Shown: one piece after another, positions 29,966 through 37,448 of the stretch
Position numbering within the stretch: position 1 is the stretch's first letter
Layout: each line of letters starts with the position of its first letter
Assembly: GCA_030540655.1 (NCBI GenBank)
Contig: JAUNVT010000013.1
Coordinates: 1-38,939 of the forward strand
Direction: 5' to 3'
Length of the DNA stretch: 38,939 bases
From: Rhodobacterales bacterium
GTDB lineage: Bacteria; Pseudomonadota; Alphaproteobacteria; Rhodobacterales; Rhodobacteraceae
Notes under the pieces: model-generated
The model's database searches: none
The model's input: the letters and a program-made list of their open reading frames with translations, nothing else
Told to the model about the DNA's origin: nothing
Position numbers and translations under genes: made by a program

Positions 29966-30640
29966 TCATGGCAGGGGTGATACCCCCAACACGAACGGAT
30001 GCAACCCCAGCAGCATCCCGTAGAGCAGGATAGCCGCGCTCCAGCGCCCCAGCGCCCCGCTCCAATTCAGCGGGGCAGGCAAAAGGGGTGCGGCGGCAAC
30101 CCGACGGCTCAGTTCGTGCCATTGTGCCGCACCCATCTGGCGCCGCTTGCGTGCATCGATGATGCGCATCCCCATCAGCGCGAAGAACGCGAACACCCCA
30201 AAAAGAATAACATGCGCCAGATCGCCATTGGGCACCAGATGCGCTCCCGCCCACAGCGTTGCCGCCACCAGCAGAGGATGGCGCACCCAGCGCACGATAC
30301 CGGGATGCGCGGGATCAAACTGGCCATTCCCCGCCCCGCCGAAAGAGAACGGATTGGGCCGCCCCACCGCCAGACACACCAGCGCACAAACCGCTGCCAT
30401 CGCCAGAAGCGGCACCCAAGGCTGCCACTGCTGGCGCGGCCAGAGTTCGACATAGGGCGCGTTGGCGGCGGCCACGATCAGCCACGCCAGCACGACCAGC
30501 GACAGCAGGGAATAGGCCAGAGTGAAGCCGCCCCTGCCCAGACGCGCCACCAGCCGCGGCTTGACCGACGGGCGCAGCGGGATGCTGTGGCTCAGGAAGA
30601 ACACCGCGAAAGCGGCGGAAAAACTGGCCCAGCCCATCAT
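29966..30640 (-). CDS. nnrU: NnrU family membrane protein
   Basis: 224 residues with about six membrane helices. The first third (FFLSHSIPLRPSVKPRLVARLG) and PGIVRWVRHPLLVAATLWAGAHL are hallmarks of the NnrU family, which is related to isoprenylcysteine methyltransferase-like membrane proteins. NnrU was named in Rhodobacter for its need in nitrite/NO reductase expression; the biochemical activity is unknown. The start overlaps the nnrS stop (ATGA); a second ATG lies one codon in. Confidence 0.88.
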   Translation of the reverse strand: MMGWASFSAAFAVFFLSHSIPLRPSVKPRLVARLGRGGFTLAYSLLSLVVLAWLIVAAANAPYVELWPRQQWQPWVPLLAMAAVCALVCLAVGRPNPFSFGGAGNGQFDPAHPGIVRWVRHPLLVAATLWAGAHLVPNGDLAHVILFGVFAFFALMGMRIIDARKRRQMGAAQWHELSRRVAAAPLLPAPLNWSGALGRWSAAILLYGMLLGLHPFVLGVSPLP

Positions 30641-31836
30641 GCCTTGCCCGGCTTGGCTTTCAGCAGCATCGGGCCATAGATGACCGCGAACCCGCCAAAG
30701 GCGCCGATCCAGGCGATGCCTGCCAGTTCAATCAGCGGCAGGCCCGGCAGCGCATCGGCCAGCAGACGCGCCAGAACCGACAGGCCCAGCAGCACATATA
30801 TCGTGATCGTCTCCGGCCCCGCGCGCAGCTTGCGCCCGGTATGGCCAAGTGTGGCGCGCGTCATGACCGCAAGCGTCATCATGCCAATCGCTCCGGCCAT
30901 CCACAGATGCTGCGCCGCGGCCAGCGATAGCATATCGGGGCGCAGTCCAGCAAACCCGAGCGCCAGCGCGCCCAGCGGCACAAAAGCATAACCGATATGC
31001 AGCACCGATACCAACGGCTCGGACAGGGTGTACCATCCGCGCCAGCGCAGCAGACGCACGACATGCAGCACGCCGACCAGCAAAAGCGCCGCACCCGTCA
31101 CCATGCCCCCGGGCGATGCCACCCAAAGACCAAGACACAGCACGGTCAGCACCAGAACGACAATGTCGAACCGCTGCATCGGTGGCGCGGGGCGTGCAGG
31201 CTCGCGCTGCGCTGCCAGCCAGTTGCGTGTGAAACTGGGCACGACGCGCCCGCCGATCAGCGCAATCATCAAGATCGCCACCCCAAGACCCACGCGCAGG
31301 CCGATCCCTTCGGCGGCAAAGCGGCCCTGAGCCGCGTCCAGGTGAAACAGCCCATTGGCCAGCGCAAAGACCGCCAGCAGGATCAGCACCGGCAGGTTGC
31401 GCCAGTTCTTTCCGGCCATGATCTCGCGCAGGATCATCGCGGCCAATGTGAGCGGAAAGGCGACATCCACCGCCGCCACCAAGGCCCAATTTGCCCCAAG
31501 CGTCACGGTCGTCATCACCCGCCCCGCCAGCCAGAGCAGCGCCAGCGCACCCAGCGGCCAGCCGGTCACCGGCAGGCGCCCAGTCCAGTTTGGCACAGCG
31601 GTCAGCAGGAAACCCGCGATGATCGCGCCGAGCGTGCCAAAGAGGAACGCATGGGCGTGCCAGGAAACGGGGTCAAACGCGGCGGGCAGGGCGATTACTC
31701 CCGTAAGCGTCAGGATCCATAGCGCCATGGCAAGTGCCGCCCACACCGTGCCCCCCAGGAAAAACGGGCGGAACCCATATGACAGCAGGACAGGCCCCTG
31801 CCATCGGCGCATCCGGTCAGCGGTTCTGATAGTCAT
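30637..31836 (-). CDS. nnrS: NnrS family protein
   Basis: 399 residues, about 12 membrane helices. The N-terminus YGFRPFFLGGTVWAALAMAL and the motif WHAHAFLFGTLGAIIAGFLLTAVPNWTGR (shown in part) are diagnostic of NnrS, a haem- and copper-containing membrane protein that relieves nitrosative stress. The ATG at 31836 follows AAGGA; an opening back to 31956 has no similarity. It lies downstream of the truncated haemoglobin gene and overlaps nnrU, forming a nitric-oxide-response operon. Confidence 0.9.
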   Translation of the reverse strand: MTIRTADRMRRWQGPVLLSYGFRPFFLGGTVWAALAMALWILTLTGVIALPAAFDPVSWHAHAFLFGTLGAIIAGFLLTAVPNWTGRLPVTGWPLGALALLWLAGRVMTTVTLGANWALVAAVDVAFPLTLAAMILREIMAGKNWRNLPVLILLAVFALANGLFHLDAAQGRFAAEGIGLRVGLGVAILMIALIGGRVVPSFTRNWLAAQREPARPAPPMQRFDIVVLVLTVLCLGLWVASPGGMVTGAALLLVGVLHVVRLLRWRGWYTLSEPLVSVLHIGYAFVPLGALALGFAGLRPDMLSLAAAQHLWMAGAIGMMTLAVMTRATLGHTGRKLRAGPETITIYVLLGLSVLARLLADALPGLPLIELAGIAWIGAFGGFAVIYGPMLLKAKPGKA

Positions 31837-31903
31837 CTTGGTATCCTTCGGAGAGATATTCAGCCCTGATCGCGCAGCACATGCGCAGCCCGGATATCCG
31901 GGG

Positions 31904-32308
31904 TCAGGGGCTGCCCAGATCGGGCACATTCCCGGCGCTTTGCAGCGCCAGACCATAGCTCAGGCCACGGCCGATCCTGTGGGCCAGCGCAGACCATGCC
32001 TGCGCCAGCGGCGCAGGAAGCTCCTGCGATAATACAGTGTCGAACAAAGACAGCCAGACCGGAAAATGGTCCACTTCCACATTTCCCGCCGCCTTGTGAA
32101 TTTGCATCGGATTGCCGTCATAGCTCCGCTGCATCAACAGCGCATTGCCCCAAAAGCGTGCGATCTTTTCCTCATGCACGGGCCAATCCTCGACATGGGT
32201 GGCAAAAACCGGACCCAGCGTCGGATGAACCCGGACACGGGCGTAAAATCGCGAGACCACACGATCGATCTGGTCCTCGGTCACAGGTATGCGCGGCGGT
32301 AACGTCAT
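31904..32308 (-). CDS. Group III truncated haemoglobin
   Basis: 134 residues, all within the globin core. VSRFYARVRVHPTLGPVFA, then HEEKIARFWGNALLM and VEVDHFPVWLSLFD (proximal His in DHF) fit group III truncated globins (trHbP). The fold binds O2 and NO and can help remove NO. Its ATG overlaps the stop of the upstream micro-protein gene (ATGA), and nnrS follows 67 nt later. The operon is divergent from the NsrR-like regulator, suggesting derepression by NO. Confidence 0.88.
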   Translation of the reverse strand: MTLPPRIPVTEDQIDRVVSRFYARVRVHPTLGPVFATHVEDWPVHEEKIARFWGNALLMQRSYDGNPMQIHKAAGNVEVDHFPVWLSLFDTVLSQELPAPLAQAWSALAHRIGRGLSYGLALQSAGNVPDLGSP

Positions 32309-32460
32309 ACCACGATGATCCAGACGATGATCAGGGATATCACCAGATAGAAGAGCGTATTGAACATCCAGCGCAGAAGCCCGCCGTCAGATTCGGGGTT
32401 GAGCCCCATCCGCTGGCACAGCTTGGTTCCGGGCCACAGAATGGCATCAGAAACTGTCAT
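32305..32460 (-). CDS. 51-residue tail-anchored membrane micro-protein
   Basis: The soluble N-terminus MTVSDAILWPGTKLCQRMG is followed by one C-terminal membrane helix (FNTLFYLVISLIIVWIIVV) that runs to the last residue, so the protein should be tail-anchored with its N-terminus in the cytoplasm. It has a plausible AAGGA motif and its stop overlaps the globin ATG. It is the first gene of the globin/nnrS/nnrU operon. I do not recognise the family; conservation of this arrangement would imply a role in NO defence. Confidence 0.7.
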   Translation of the reverse strand: MTVSDAILWPGTKLCQRMGLNPESDGGLLRWMFNTLFYLVISLIIVWIIVV

Positions 32461-32477
32461 TTGGAGCATCCTTATTC

Positions 32478-32528
32478 GGTATTTCAAGTACCTAATATAT
32501 AGGCCTTCTTATTGCGCATTGTAAATGC
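32478..32528. promoter_or_regulatory. Candidate operators between the globin operon and nsrR
   Basis: The 81-nt divergent spacer is AT-rich and contains two dyads: GGTATTTCAAGTACC (32478-32492, one mismatched pair) and GCATT-GTA-AATGC (32516-32528). The ATGC core of the second recalls half-sites of NsrR in enterobacteria. TAATATATAG between them can serve as -10 in both directions. Autoregulation and repression of the globin operon are inferred. Confidence 0.45.
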
Positions 32529-32541
32529 TAAATATCACCTC

Positions 32542-32970
32542 ATGCAGCTTGATAAATTTACCGATTACGCCCTGCGCGTGCTGATTACGCTGGCAATCAA
32601 GGCGCCCGCGCGCGTGCCGACATCGGAAATCGCCGGCATATTTGGTCTCTCCGAGAATCACCTGTCCAAGGTCGCAACCCATCTTGTTCGCGAAGGCTTC
32701 GTCATTTCCGAGCGGGGCCGCACCGGCGGCCTTACGCTTGCCCGCCCTTCAGGCGATATCACGCTTGGCGCTGTGGTACGCGCCATGAAGCGTGATGCGC
32801 CGGTTGCGCAATGTTTCGGCCCCGATAAATCCTGTCTGATTTTTCCGGTATGCGGTTTGCGCATTCCCTTGGCTCAGGCACAGGAAGCATTTTTTGCCAC
32901 GCTCGACCGCTACACGCTGGCCGATGCCGCGCAGGAGCGGAGCGCGCTCGGACACCTCCTGAACGGCTGA
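32542..32970 (+). CDS. nsrR: Rrf2-family transcriptional regulator, NsrR-like
   Basis: 142 residues. MQLDKFTDYALRVLITLA starts the Rrf2 winged helix, with SENHLSKVATHLVREGFV as recognition region and RGRTGGLTLA as wing. Three cysteines near the dimer helix (Cys91, Cys98, Cys104: CFGPDKSCLIFPVC) are placed to bind an Fe-S cluster that reacts with NO. Spacing 6 and 5 is close to NsrR (and IscR or RirA); the neighbouring NO genes favour NsrR. It probably represses the divergent globin/nnrS operon until NO damages the cluster. Confidence 0.82.
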   Translation: MQLDKFTDYALRVLITLAIKAPARVPTSEIAGIFGLSENHLSKVATHLVREGFVISERGRTGGLTLARPSGDITLGAVVRAMKRDAPVAQCFGPDKSCLIFPVCGLRIPLAQAQEAFFATLDRYTLADAAQERSALGHLLNG

Positions 32971-33032
32971 ACGTTCGATGTGATCCGGCAGCGACCCATG
33001 ACCGTATCATGGACAATAAAGGGAGCTTCCAA

Positions 33033-33554
33033 ATGCTGCGCATCCTTGCCATGGCCACCGCTCTTTTGTCCAGCGGGCCTGCTGCTGCACTGGATCTGAA
33101 AACGCCCTTTGCCTCGATCGACGGTGGCTCCCTGTCCTTGTCCGATTGGCAGGGGCACCCGGTGCTGGTGGTCAATACAGCCTCGCAATGCGGGTTTACC
33201 GGGCAGTATCGCGGGCTTCAGGATCTCTATGAGAGGTATCGTGACCGGGGCCTGATCGTCCTGGCGGTACCATCAGATGATTTTCAACAGGAGCTGGGAT
33301 CGGATGCCGAGGTCAAGGAGTTTTGCGAGCTTCAATATGGGATCGACATGCCCATGACGGGCATCACCCATGTCCGCGGCTCCGGCGCGCACCCGTTCTA
33401 TCGCTCGGTCAGGGATGAGGCGGGATTTTCGCCGCGCTGGAATTTCAACAAGGTGCTGATTGGGCCCGAGGGGCAGGTAGCCGGGACGTTCGGTTCGCGC
33501 GTGGAGCCTTTGTCGGAGCAGATAACGGAGCAGATCGATGCGCTGCTGCCGTGA
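33033..33554 (+). CDS. Exported glutathione peroxidase-family protein
   Basis: 173 residues. A signal peptide (MLRILAMATALLSSGPAAA) precedes a thioredoxin-fold GPx domain: NTASQCGFTGQYRGLQDLY has Cys in place of selenocysteine, VLAVPSDDFQQELG replaces the usual PCNQFGGQEPG-like Gln motif, and SPRWNFNKVLIGPEG holds the Trp/Asn of the catalytic tetrad. It is expected to reduce peroxides in the periplasm, probably with thioredoxin-like donors. ATG 33033 follows GGGAG. It lies 62 nt downstream of nsrR in the same direction, so cotranscription is possible. Confidence 0.88.
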   Translation: MLRILAMATALLSSGPAAALDLKTPFASIDGGSLSLSDWQGHPVLVVNTASQCGFTGQYRGLQDLYERYRDRGLIVLAVPSDDFQQELGSDAEVKEFCELQYGIDMPMTGITHVRGSGAHPFYRSVRDEAGFSPRWNFNKVLIGPEGQVAGTFGSRVEPLSEQITEQIDALLP

Positions 33555-33810
33555 GGTATTCCAAGGCTTTATATGCGCTCTGCGGTTCTCGTGTTAAACG
33601 CAACCGCGTTAATTCGTGCGCCTGAATAACGCAGAGGCAGCAAAGAAGGCGCGCCGAGATGAACGCGCCTCGCCCCAAACGCGCATCCTCCTGACTTGAT
33701 CTCAAGGGAGAAATGGCCTCTGCTAACTTTTCAGCCGACAGAGGCGGTGTCTTTTCCGCACCGAATGGTGCTGCCGCGAAGCAAACCATCCGGTGCGGGT
33801 GATGCCGGTC
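33555..33810. other. Structured non-coding spacer between gpx and creatinase genes
   Basis: 256 nt without a gene, at the convergent 3' ends of two genes and unusually rich in inverted repeats. A nested pair CTCTGCG (33578-33584) / CGCAGAG (33630-33636) encloses a TTAA..CGC / GCGTTAA hairpin. AGGCGCG (33647-33653) / CGCGCCT (33664-33670) follows. A long stem lies next to the creatinase stop and is listed separately. It does not fold as a tRNA by eye. Confidence 0.5.
33756..33798. terminator. Long stem-loop at the 3' end of the creatinase gene
   Basis: Arms of 14 nt, CCGCACCGAATGGT (33756-33769) and ACCATCCGGTGCGG (33785-33798), pair at 13 of 14 positions around a 15-nt loop. It begins 12 nt beyond the creatinase stop. 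A T-run is present only on the wrong side (TTTT before the stem on the plus strand), so it may act as an RNA 3' stabiliser or a Rho-assisted terminator. Confidence 0.5.
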
Positions 33811-35019
33811 TCAGCCGACGACGTTGAAATCCGGGCCGTAGGGATAGCCGGTGATGTCCTCGTTTCCATCTTCGGTGATGATCAGGACGTCATGCTCGCG
33901 GTATCCGCCTGCGCCGGGCTGATCGTCCGCGATGGTCAGCATCGGCTCCATCGAGATGACCATGCCGGGCTCCAGCACAGTATCGATATCCTCGCGTAGT
34001 TCCAGACCAGCTTCGCGGCCGTAATAATGCGACAGGATGCCAAAGCTGTGGCCATACCCGAAGGTGCGATATTGCAGCAGCTGACGCTCTTCGAGGAAAT
34101 CATTGATCTTGTGCGTGATTTCCGAGCAGCTCGCGCCGGGCTTCAGCAGGCTCATGCCATATTCGTGAGCCGCGATGTTCGCTTCCCAGATCTTCAGCGA
34201 TGCGTCATCGACCTCGCCCACGAACATCGTGCGCTCCAGCGCGACGTAGTAGCTGGAGATCATCGGGAACGTGTTCAGCGACAGGATATCGCCGCGCTCC
34301 AGCTTGCGCGAGGTGACGGGGTTGTGCGCGCCGTCGGTATTGATGCCCGACTGGAACCAGACCCAGCTGTCACGGTATTCCGCATCGGGGAATTCCTTGG
34401 CGATCTCCAGTTCCATCGCATCGCGTCCGGCAATGGCCACGTCGATCTCGCGGGTGCCGACGCTGATCGCGTCCTTGATGGCATAGCCGCCCACATCCGC
34501 GACCTTGCAGCAGCGGCGGATCAGGTCCAGTTCGGCCTGGCTCTTGTGCATGCGCTGCACCATTGTGGTGGGCGCGATGTCAACGGTGCTCGACGGTTTC
34601 AGGAAACTGTCCAGCTTGGATTTTTGCAGCAGCGTCAGGTGGTCGGCCTCGTAGCCGATGGCCTTGCCCTCACCCGATATGGACAGGATGGCACGCCAGA
34701 AATTGTCGCGCTGCCAGTCGGTATAGGTGATGTTGTCGCCATGGCTGCGGCGCCAGGGCTGGCCTGCATCGATACCGGCGGAAATGGTCACGTCCTGATC
34801 GGCAGTGACGACCAGACCGTAGGGGCGCCCGAAAGAGCAGTAAAGGAAGCCGGAATAATAGGCGATATTGTGCATGGAGGTGAAAACGGCCACTTCCACA
34901 CCCAGGTCGGACATGCGCGCGCGGAGCTTCTTCAGACGCTCGTCATATTCGGCGCCGTCAAATTGAAGCGGTGCTTTTTCGCCGTTGTGGAATCGGTACA
35001 TTTCTGGACGTTCAGTCAT
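33811..35019 (-). CDS. Creatinase (creatine amidinohydrolase)
   Basis: 402 residues, nearly the length of the Pseudomonas enzyme (about 403) and collinear with it. It is an M24 pita-bread fold that works without metal and hydrolyses creatine to sarcosine and urea. The catalytic His is His232 in FQSGINTDGAHNPVTSRK. Other landmarks are YYSGFLYCSFGRPYGLVV, GQPWRRSHGDNITYTDWQRD, QYRTFGYGHSFG, and HYYGREAGLELREDIDTVLE (20 shown). A generic prolidase is unlikely because the metal-ligand pattern is not kept and the creatinase-specific segments are. ATG 35019 follows AGAGG. It fits the methylated-nitrogen theme of the window, since sarcosine needs further demethylation. Confidence 0.9.
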   Translation of the reverse strand: MTERPEMYRFHNGEKAPLQFDGAEYDERLKKLRARMSDLGVEVAVFTSMHNIAYYSGFLYCSFGRPYGLVVTADQDVTISAGIDAGQPWRRSHGDNITYTDWQRDNFWRAILSISGEGKAIGYEADHLTLLQKSKLDSFLKPSSTVDIAPTTMVQRMHKSQAELDLIRRCCKVADVGGYAIKDAISVGTREIDVAIAGRDAMELEIAKEFPDAEYRDSWVWFQSGINTDGAHNPVTSRKLERGDILSLNTFPMISSYYVALERTMFVGEVDDASLKIWEANIAAHEYGMSLLKPGASCSEITHKINDFLEERQLLQYRTFGYGHSFGILSHYYGREAGLELREDIDTVLEPGMVISMEPMLTIADDQPGAGGYREHDVLIITEDGNEDITGYPYGPDFNVVG

Positions 35020-35050
35020 CGAGGGCCTCTTTATTTAAAAAAGGTCCGGG

Positions 35051-35119
35051 CGTTCAGGACGTAATGACGCGGGCCTTTACCCGATTCGGGCGAGCGGCGC
35101 CACCGCTCCGGCCTGAACG
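35051..35119. repeat. Nested inverted repeats between creatinase and P1 peptidase genes
   Basis: A perfect 8-bp outer repeat CGTTCAGG (35051-35058) / CCTGAACG (35112-35119) encloses a hairpin GAGCGG-N5-CCGCTC (35092-35108). It sits in the 165-nt divergent spacer and could bring two operator half-sites together or form RNA structure. An AT-rich TTTAAATAAA-like stretch near 35030-35046 may be the creatinase promoter. Confidence 0.45.
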
Positions 35120-35184
35120 ACTTGTTGCCGATCACGCGGATTCTGGCAAGTTATTTTACGAAGCAGCAAAAAGGCGCAACCCAG

Positions 35185-36180
35185 ATGACTATCAGAACCG
35201 GCCCACTGAACCTGATTACCGATGTGCCGGGCTTGCGCGTCGGCAATGCGGGAGACGCGGCCCTGAAATCGGGAGTCACCGTGCTGGTGGCGGATGCGCC
35301 CTTCACCGCGGGCGTACATGTCATGGGCGGCGCGCCCGGCACGCGCGAGACGGATCTGCTGGCGCCCGACCGCATTGTGCAGACGGTGGATGCCCTGGTG
35401 CTGGCGGGCGGATCGGCCTTCGGCCTGGACGCGGCCTCGGGCGTGGCGGCGGAATTGCGCAATGCCGGGCGCGGGTTTGCCGTGGGCGATATGCGCGTAC
35501 CCATCGTTCCGGCGGCAATCCTGTTCGACCTGCTGAATGGCGGCGCCAAGGATTGGGTACAGAACCCCTATGCCGATCTGGGCGCGGCGGCGCTCACCGC
35601 CAGCGGATCGCGGTTCGAACTGGGCAGCGCGGGCGCCGGATTGGGGGCGCTGACCGCGACGCTCAAGGGGGGGCTTGGGTCCGCCTCCTGCGTATCGCCA
35701 TCCGGGCATACCGTCGGCGCTCTGGTCGCGGTCAACGCGCTGGGCTCTGCCACGGTGCATGACGGGCCGCATTTCTGGGCCGCCCCGTTCGAGATTGGCA
35801 GCGAATTCGGCGGGCTGGGACCGGCGCGCGAACATGGCGAGGTGCATCTGCCGGTCACGAAAATGGGCGGCGGCAATACCACCATCGCCATCGTCGCCAC
35901 CGATGCCGCCCTGACGCAATCGCAATGCACCCGCATGGCAATCGCCGCGCATGACGGCATGGCGCGCGCGCTTCTGCCCTCGCATACGCCGATGGATGGC
36001 GATCTGGTCTTTGCCGCCAGCACCGGAGCGCGCGCGCTGAAGGATGAGGGCCGCGATACCTTGCTGTTGGGGCATCTGGCGGCGACCTGCCTTGCGCGCG
36101 CCATTGCGCGGGCGGTCTATCTGGCGCGCGCCGTCTCGGGCGATGTGCTACCCTGCTGGCAAGACCGCTTCGGGCGGTGA
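35185..36180 (+). CDS. P1-family (S58) peptidase/amidase, DmpA/NylC-like
   Basis: 331 residues of the N-terminal-nucleophile hydrolase family with the DmpA fold. LITDVPGLRVGNAGD opens the domain, VLAGGSAFGLDAASGV follows, and MGGGNTTIAIVATDA contains the autocleavage site (Asn231-Thr232), after which Thr would act as nucleophile. Members include D-aminopeptidase DmpA, beta-peptidases and nylon oligomer hydrolase NylC; the substrate here is unknown. The ATG at 35185 matches the family start. It is divergent from creatinase and followed 69 nt later by the channel gene. Confidence 0.88.
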   Translation: MTIRTGPLNLITDVPGLRVGNAGDAALKSGVTVLVADAPFTAGVHVMGGAPGTRETDLLAPDRIVQTVDALVLAGGSAFGLDAASGVAAELRNAGRGFAVGDMRVPIVPAAILFDLLNGGAKDWVQNPYADLGAAALTASGSRFELGSAGAGLGALTATLKGGLGSASCVSPSGHTVGALVAVNALGSATVHDGPHFWAAPFEIGSEFGGLGPAREHGEVHLPVTKMGGGNTTIAIVATDAALTQSQCTRMAIAAHDGMARALLPSHTPMDGDLVFAASTGARALKDEGRDTLLLGHLAATCLARAIARAVYLARAVSGDVLPCWQDRFGR

Positions 36181-36249
36181 GCCCTTGCGCAGGGGCAACC
36201 GAATAATGATAAAGCGTATGTTCCGTCATATAAAAGGGGGCTTTGCGCC

Positions 36250-37365
36250 TTGCCGATACGCATATCCATCGCCCGCAGCTTCGCGCTGATCATCGCGCTG
36301 TCTGCAGGCGGCATTGCTGCGGCGCAAGGGGGGACTGGTTCGGATCAGACCACTGCGGATAATGCGCAATCCGATCCCATGATAATTGCGACCAAGGATG
36401 CGCCGCCCTTTGCCTTTGTCGGGAGCGACGGGGAATGGACCGGCATCGCCATAGAGGCCGTCAATGCCATCGTCGCCGATCTGGGCCGCACCGTCGAATG
36501 GCGCGAGGATACTCTGGACGGCATGTTGGCCTCAGTCGCGGCAGGTGATGTAGATGCCGCCGCCGCCGCGATCACCATCACGCCCGCCCGCGAGGCGCGC
36601 CTCGATTTCACCTTTCCCTATTATACGACGGGCCTCGGCATCGCGGTGGATCCCAACGCGGGAAACGGGTGGTTCCGGGTGGTGCGCAATCTGTTCACCT
36701 GGCAATTCGCGGTTGCGATCGCCACGCTTTCCGCTGTGCTGCTGCTCGCTGGCGCCGCTGTCTGGGCGTTCGAGCGGGGCCATAATGACGAGTTTCCCAA
36801 AGATCCCGCGCGGGGCCTTGGCGACGGGTTCTGGTGGGCCGCGGTTACCATGACAACTGTGGGGTATGGGGACAAGGCGCCCCGGACAACGGGGGGGCGC
36901 ATCGTCGGGCTGGTGTGGATGCTGACCGCGATGCTGATCGTCGCCAGCTTCACCGCCGCCATCGCTGCGGCTTTGACCGTGGGCAGCCTCGGGACTCCGG
37001 TTCAAAGCATCGCCGATCTGAAAAATTACCGCGTCGGCGTGGTGCGCGGCACCACCGGAGCCGAGGAAATGGCCGGGCGCGGCATGCGCACCGCGCGTTT
37101 CGACACAGCTGCGGACGGGTTCGACGCGCTGCTTGACGGCAGGCTGGGCGCTTTTGTCTACGACAAGCCCCTGATGCAATACATGGCGCTGCAAGAGTAT
37201 GAAGGGGCAGTGCTGATCCTGGAGGATACCATCGGGCGGCAGGATTACGGCATCGCGCTTCCCACCGATTCTCCGCTGCGGGAACCGATGAACCGCGCCC
37301 TGCTGAAATACCTGCGCAGCGACGACTGGGCGCGTGTGCAGACCCAGTATCTTGGCGAAAACTGA
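36250..37365 (+). CDS. Prokaryotic ionotropic glutamate receptor-like ligand-gated K+ channel (GluR0 type)
   Basis: 371 residues from a TTG start, the only start that keeps the signal peptide (SFALIIALSAGGIAAA); GGGGG lies upstream. A bacterial solute-binding domain (SBP_bac_3 type) is split by a pore module. Residues about 43-135 form lobe 1 (ATKDAPPFAFVGSDGEWTG; FTFPYYTTGLGIAV). Then come a first helix (151-174), a pore loop with K+ filter TMTTVGYGD (Thr203-Asp208) and a second helix (about 214-243). Residues about 252-365 form lobe 2 (IADLKNYRVGVVRGTTGAEE; GRLGAFVYDKPLMQY). This is the order found in Synechocystis GluR0. The periplasmic ligand is probably an amino acid. It lies between the P1 peptidase and gabD-type genes. 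Confidence 0.9.
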   Translation: MPIRISIARSFALIIALSAGGIAAAQGGTGSDQTTADNAQSDPMIIATKDAPPFAFVGSDGEWTGIAIEAVNAIVADLGRTVEWREDTLDGMLASVAAGDVDAAAAAITITPAREARLDFTFPYYTTGLGIAVDPNAGNGWFRVVRNLFTWQFAVAIATLSAVLLLAGAAVWAFERGHNDEFPKDPARGLGDGFWWAAVTMTTVGYGDKAPRTTGGRIVGLVWMLTAMLIVASFTAAIAAALTVGSLGTPVQSIADLKNYRVGVVRGTTGAEEMAGRGMRTARFDTAADGFDALLDGRLGAFVYDKPLMQYMALQEYEGAVLILEDTIGRQDYGIALPTDSPLREPMNRALLKYLRSDDWARVQTQYLGEN

Positions 37366-37448
37366 TTACGCAAATTGCGGCCCATCTGGACAAAACCAGG
37401 GAAGGCTGCTTTGCCTTTGCCCCAGACCAACCCGAAAGGATGCATGAC

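Noticed and set aside
33555-33650. Possible tRNA or tmRNA fold in the gpx/creatinase spacer
   Set aside because: Stems do not give a cloverleaf, there is no T-loop consensus and no CCA-like end.
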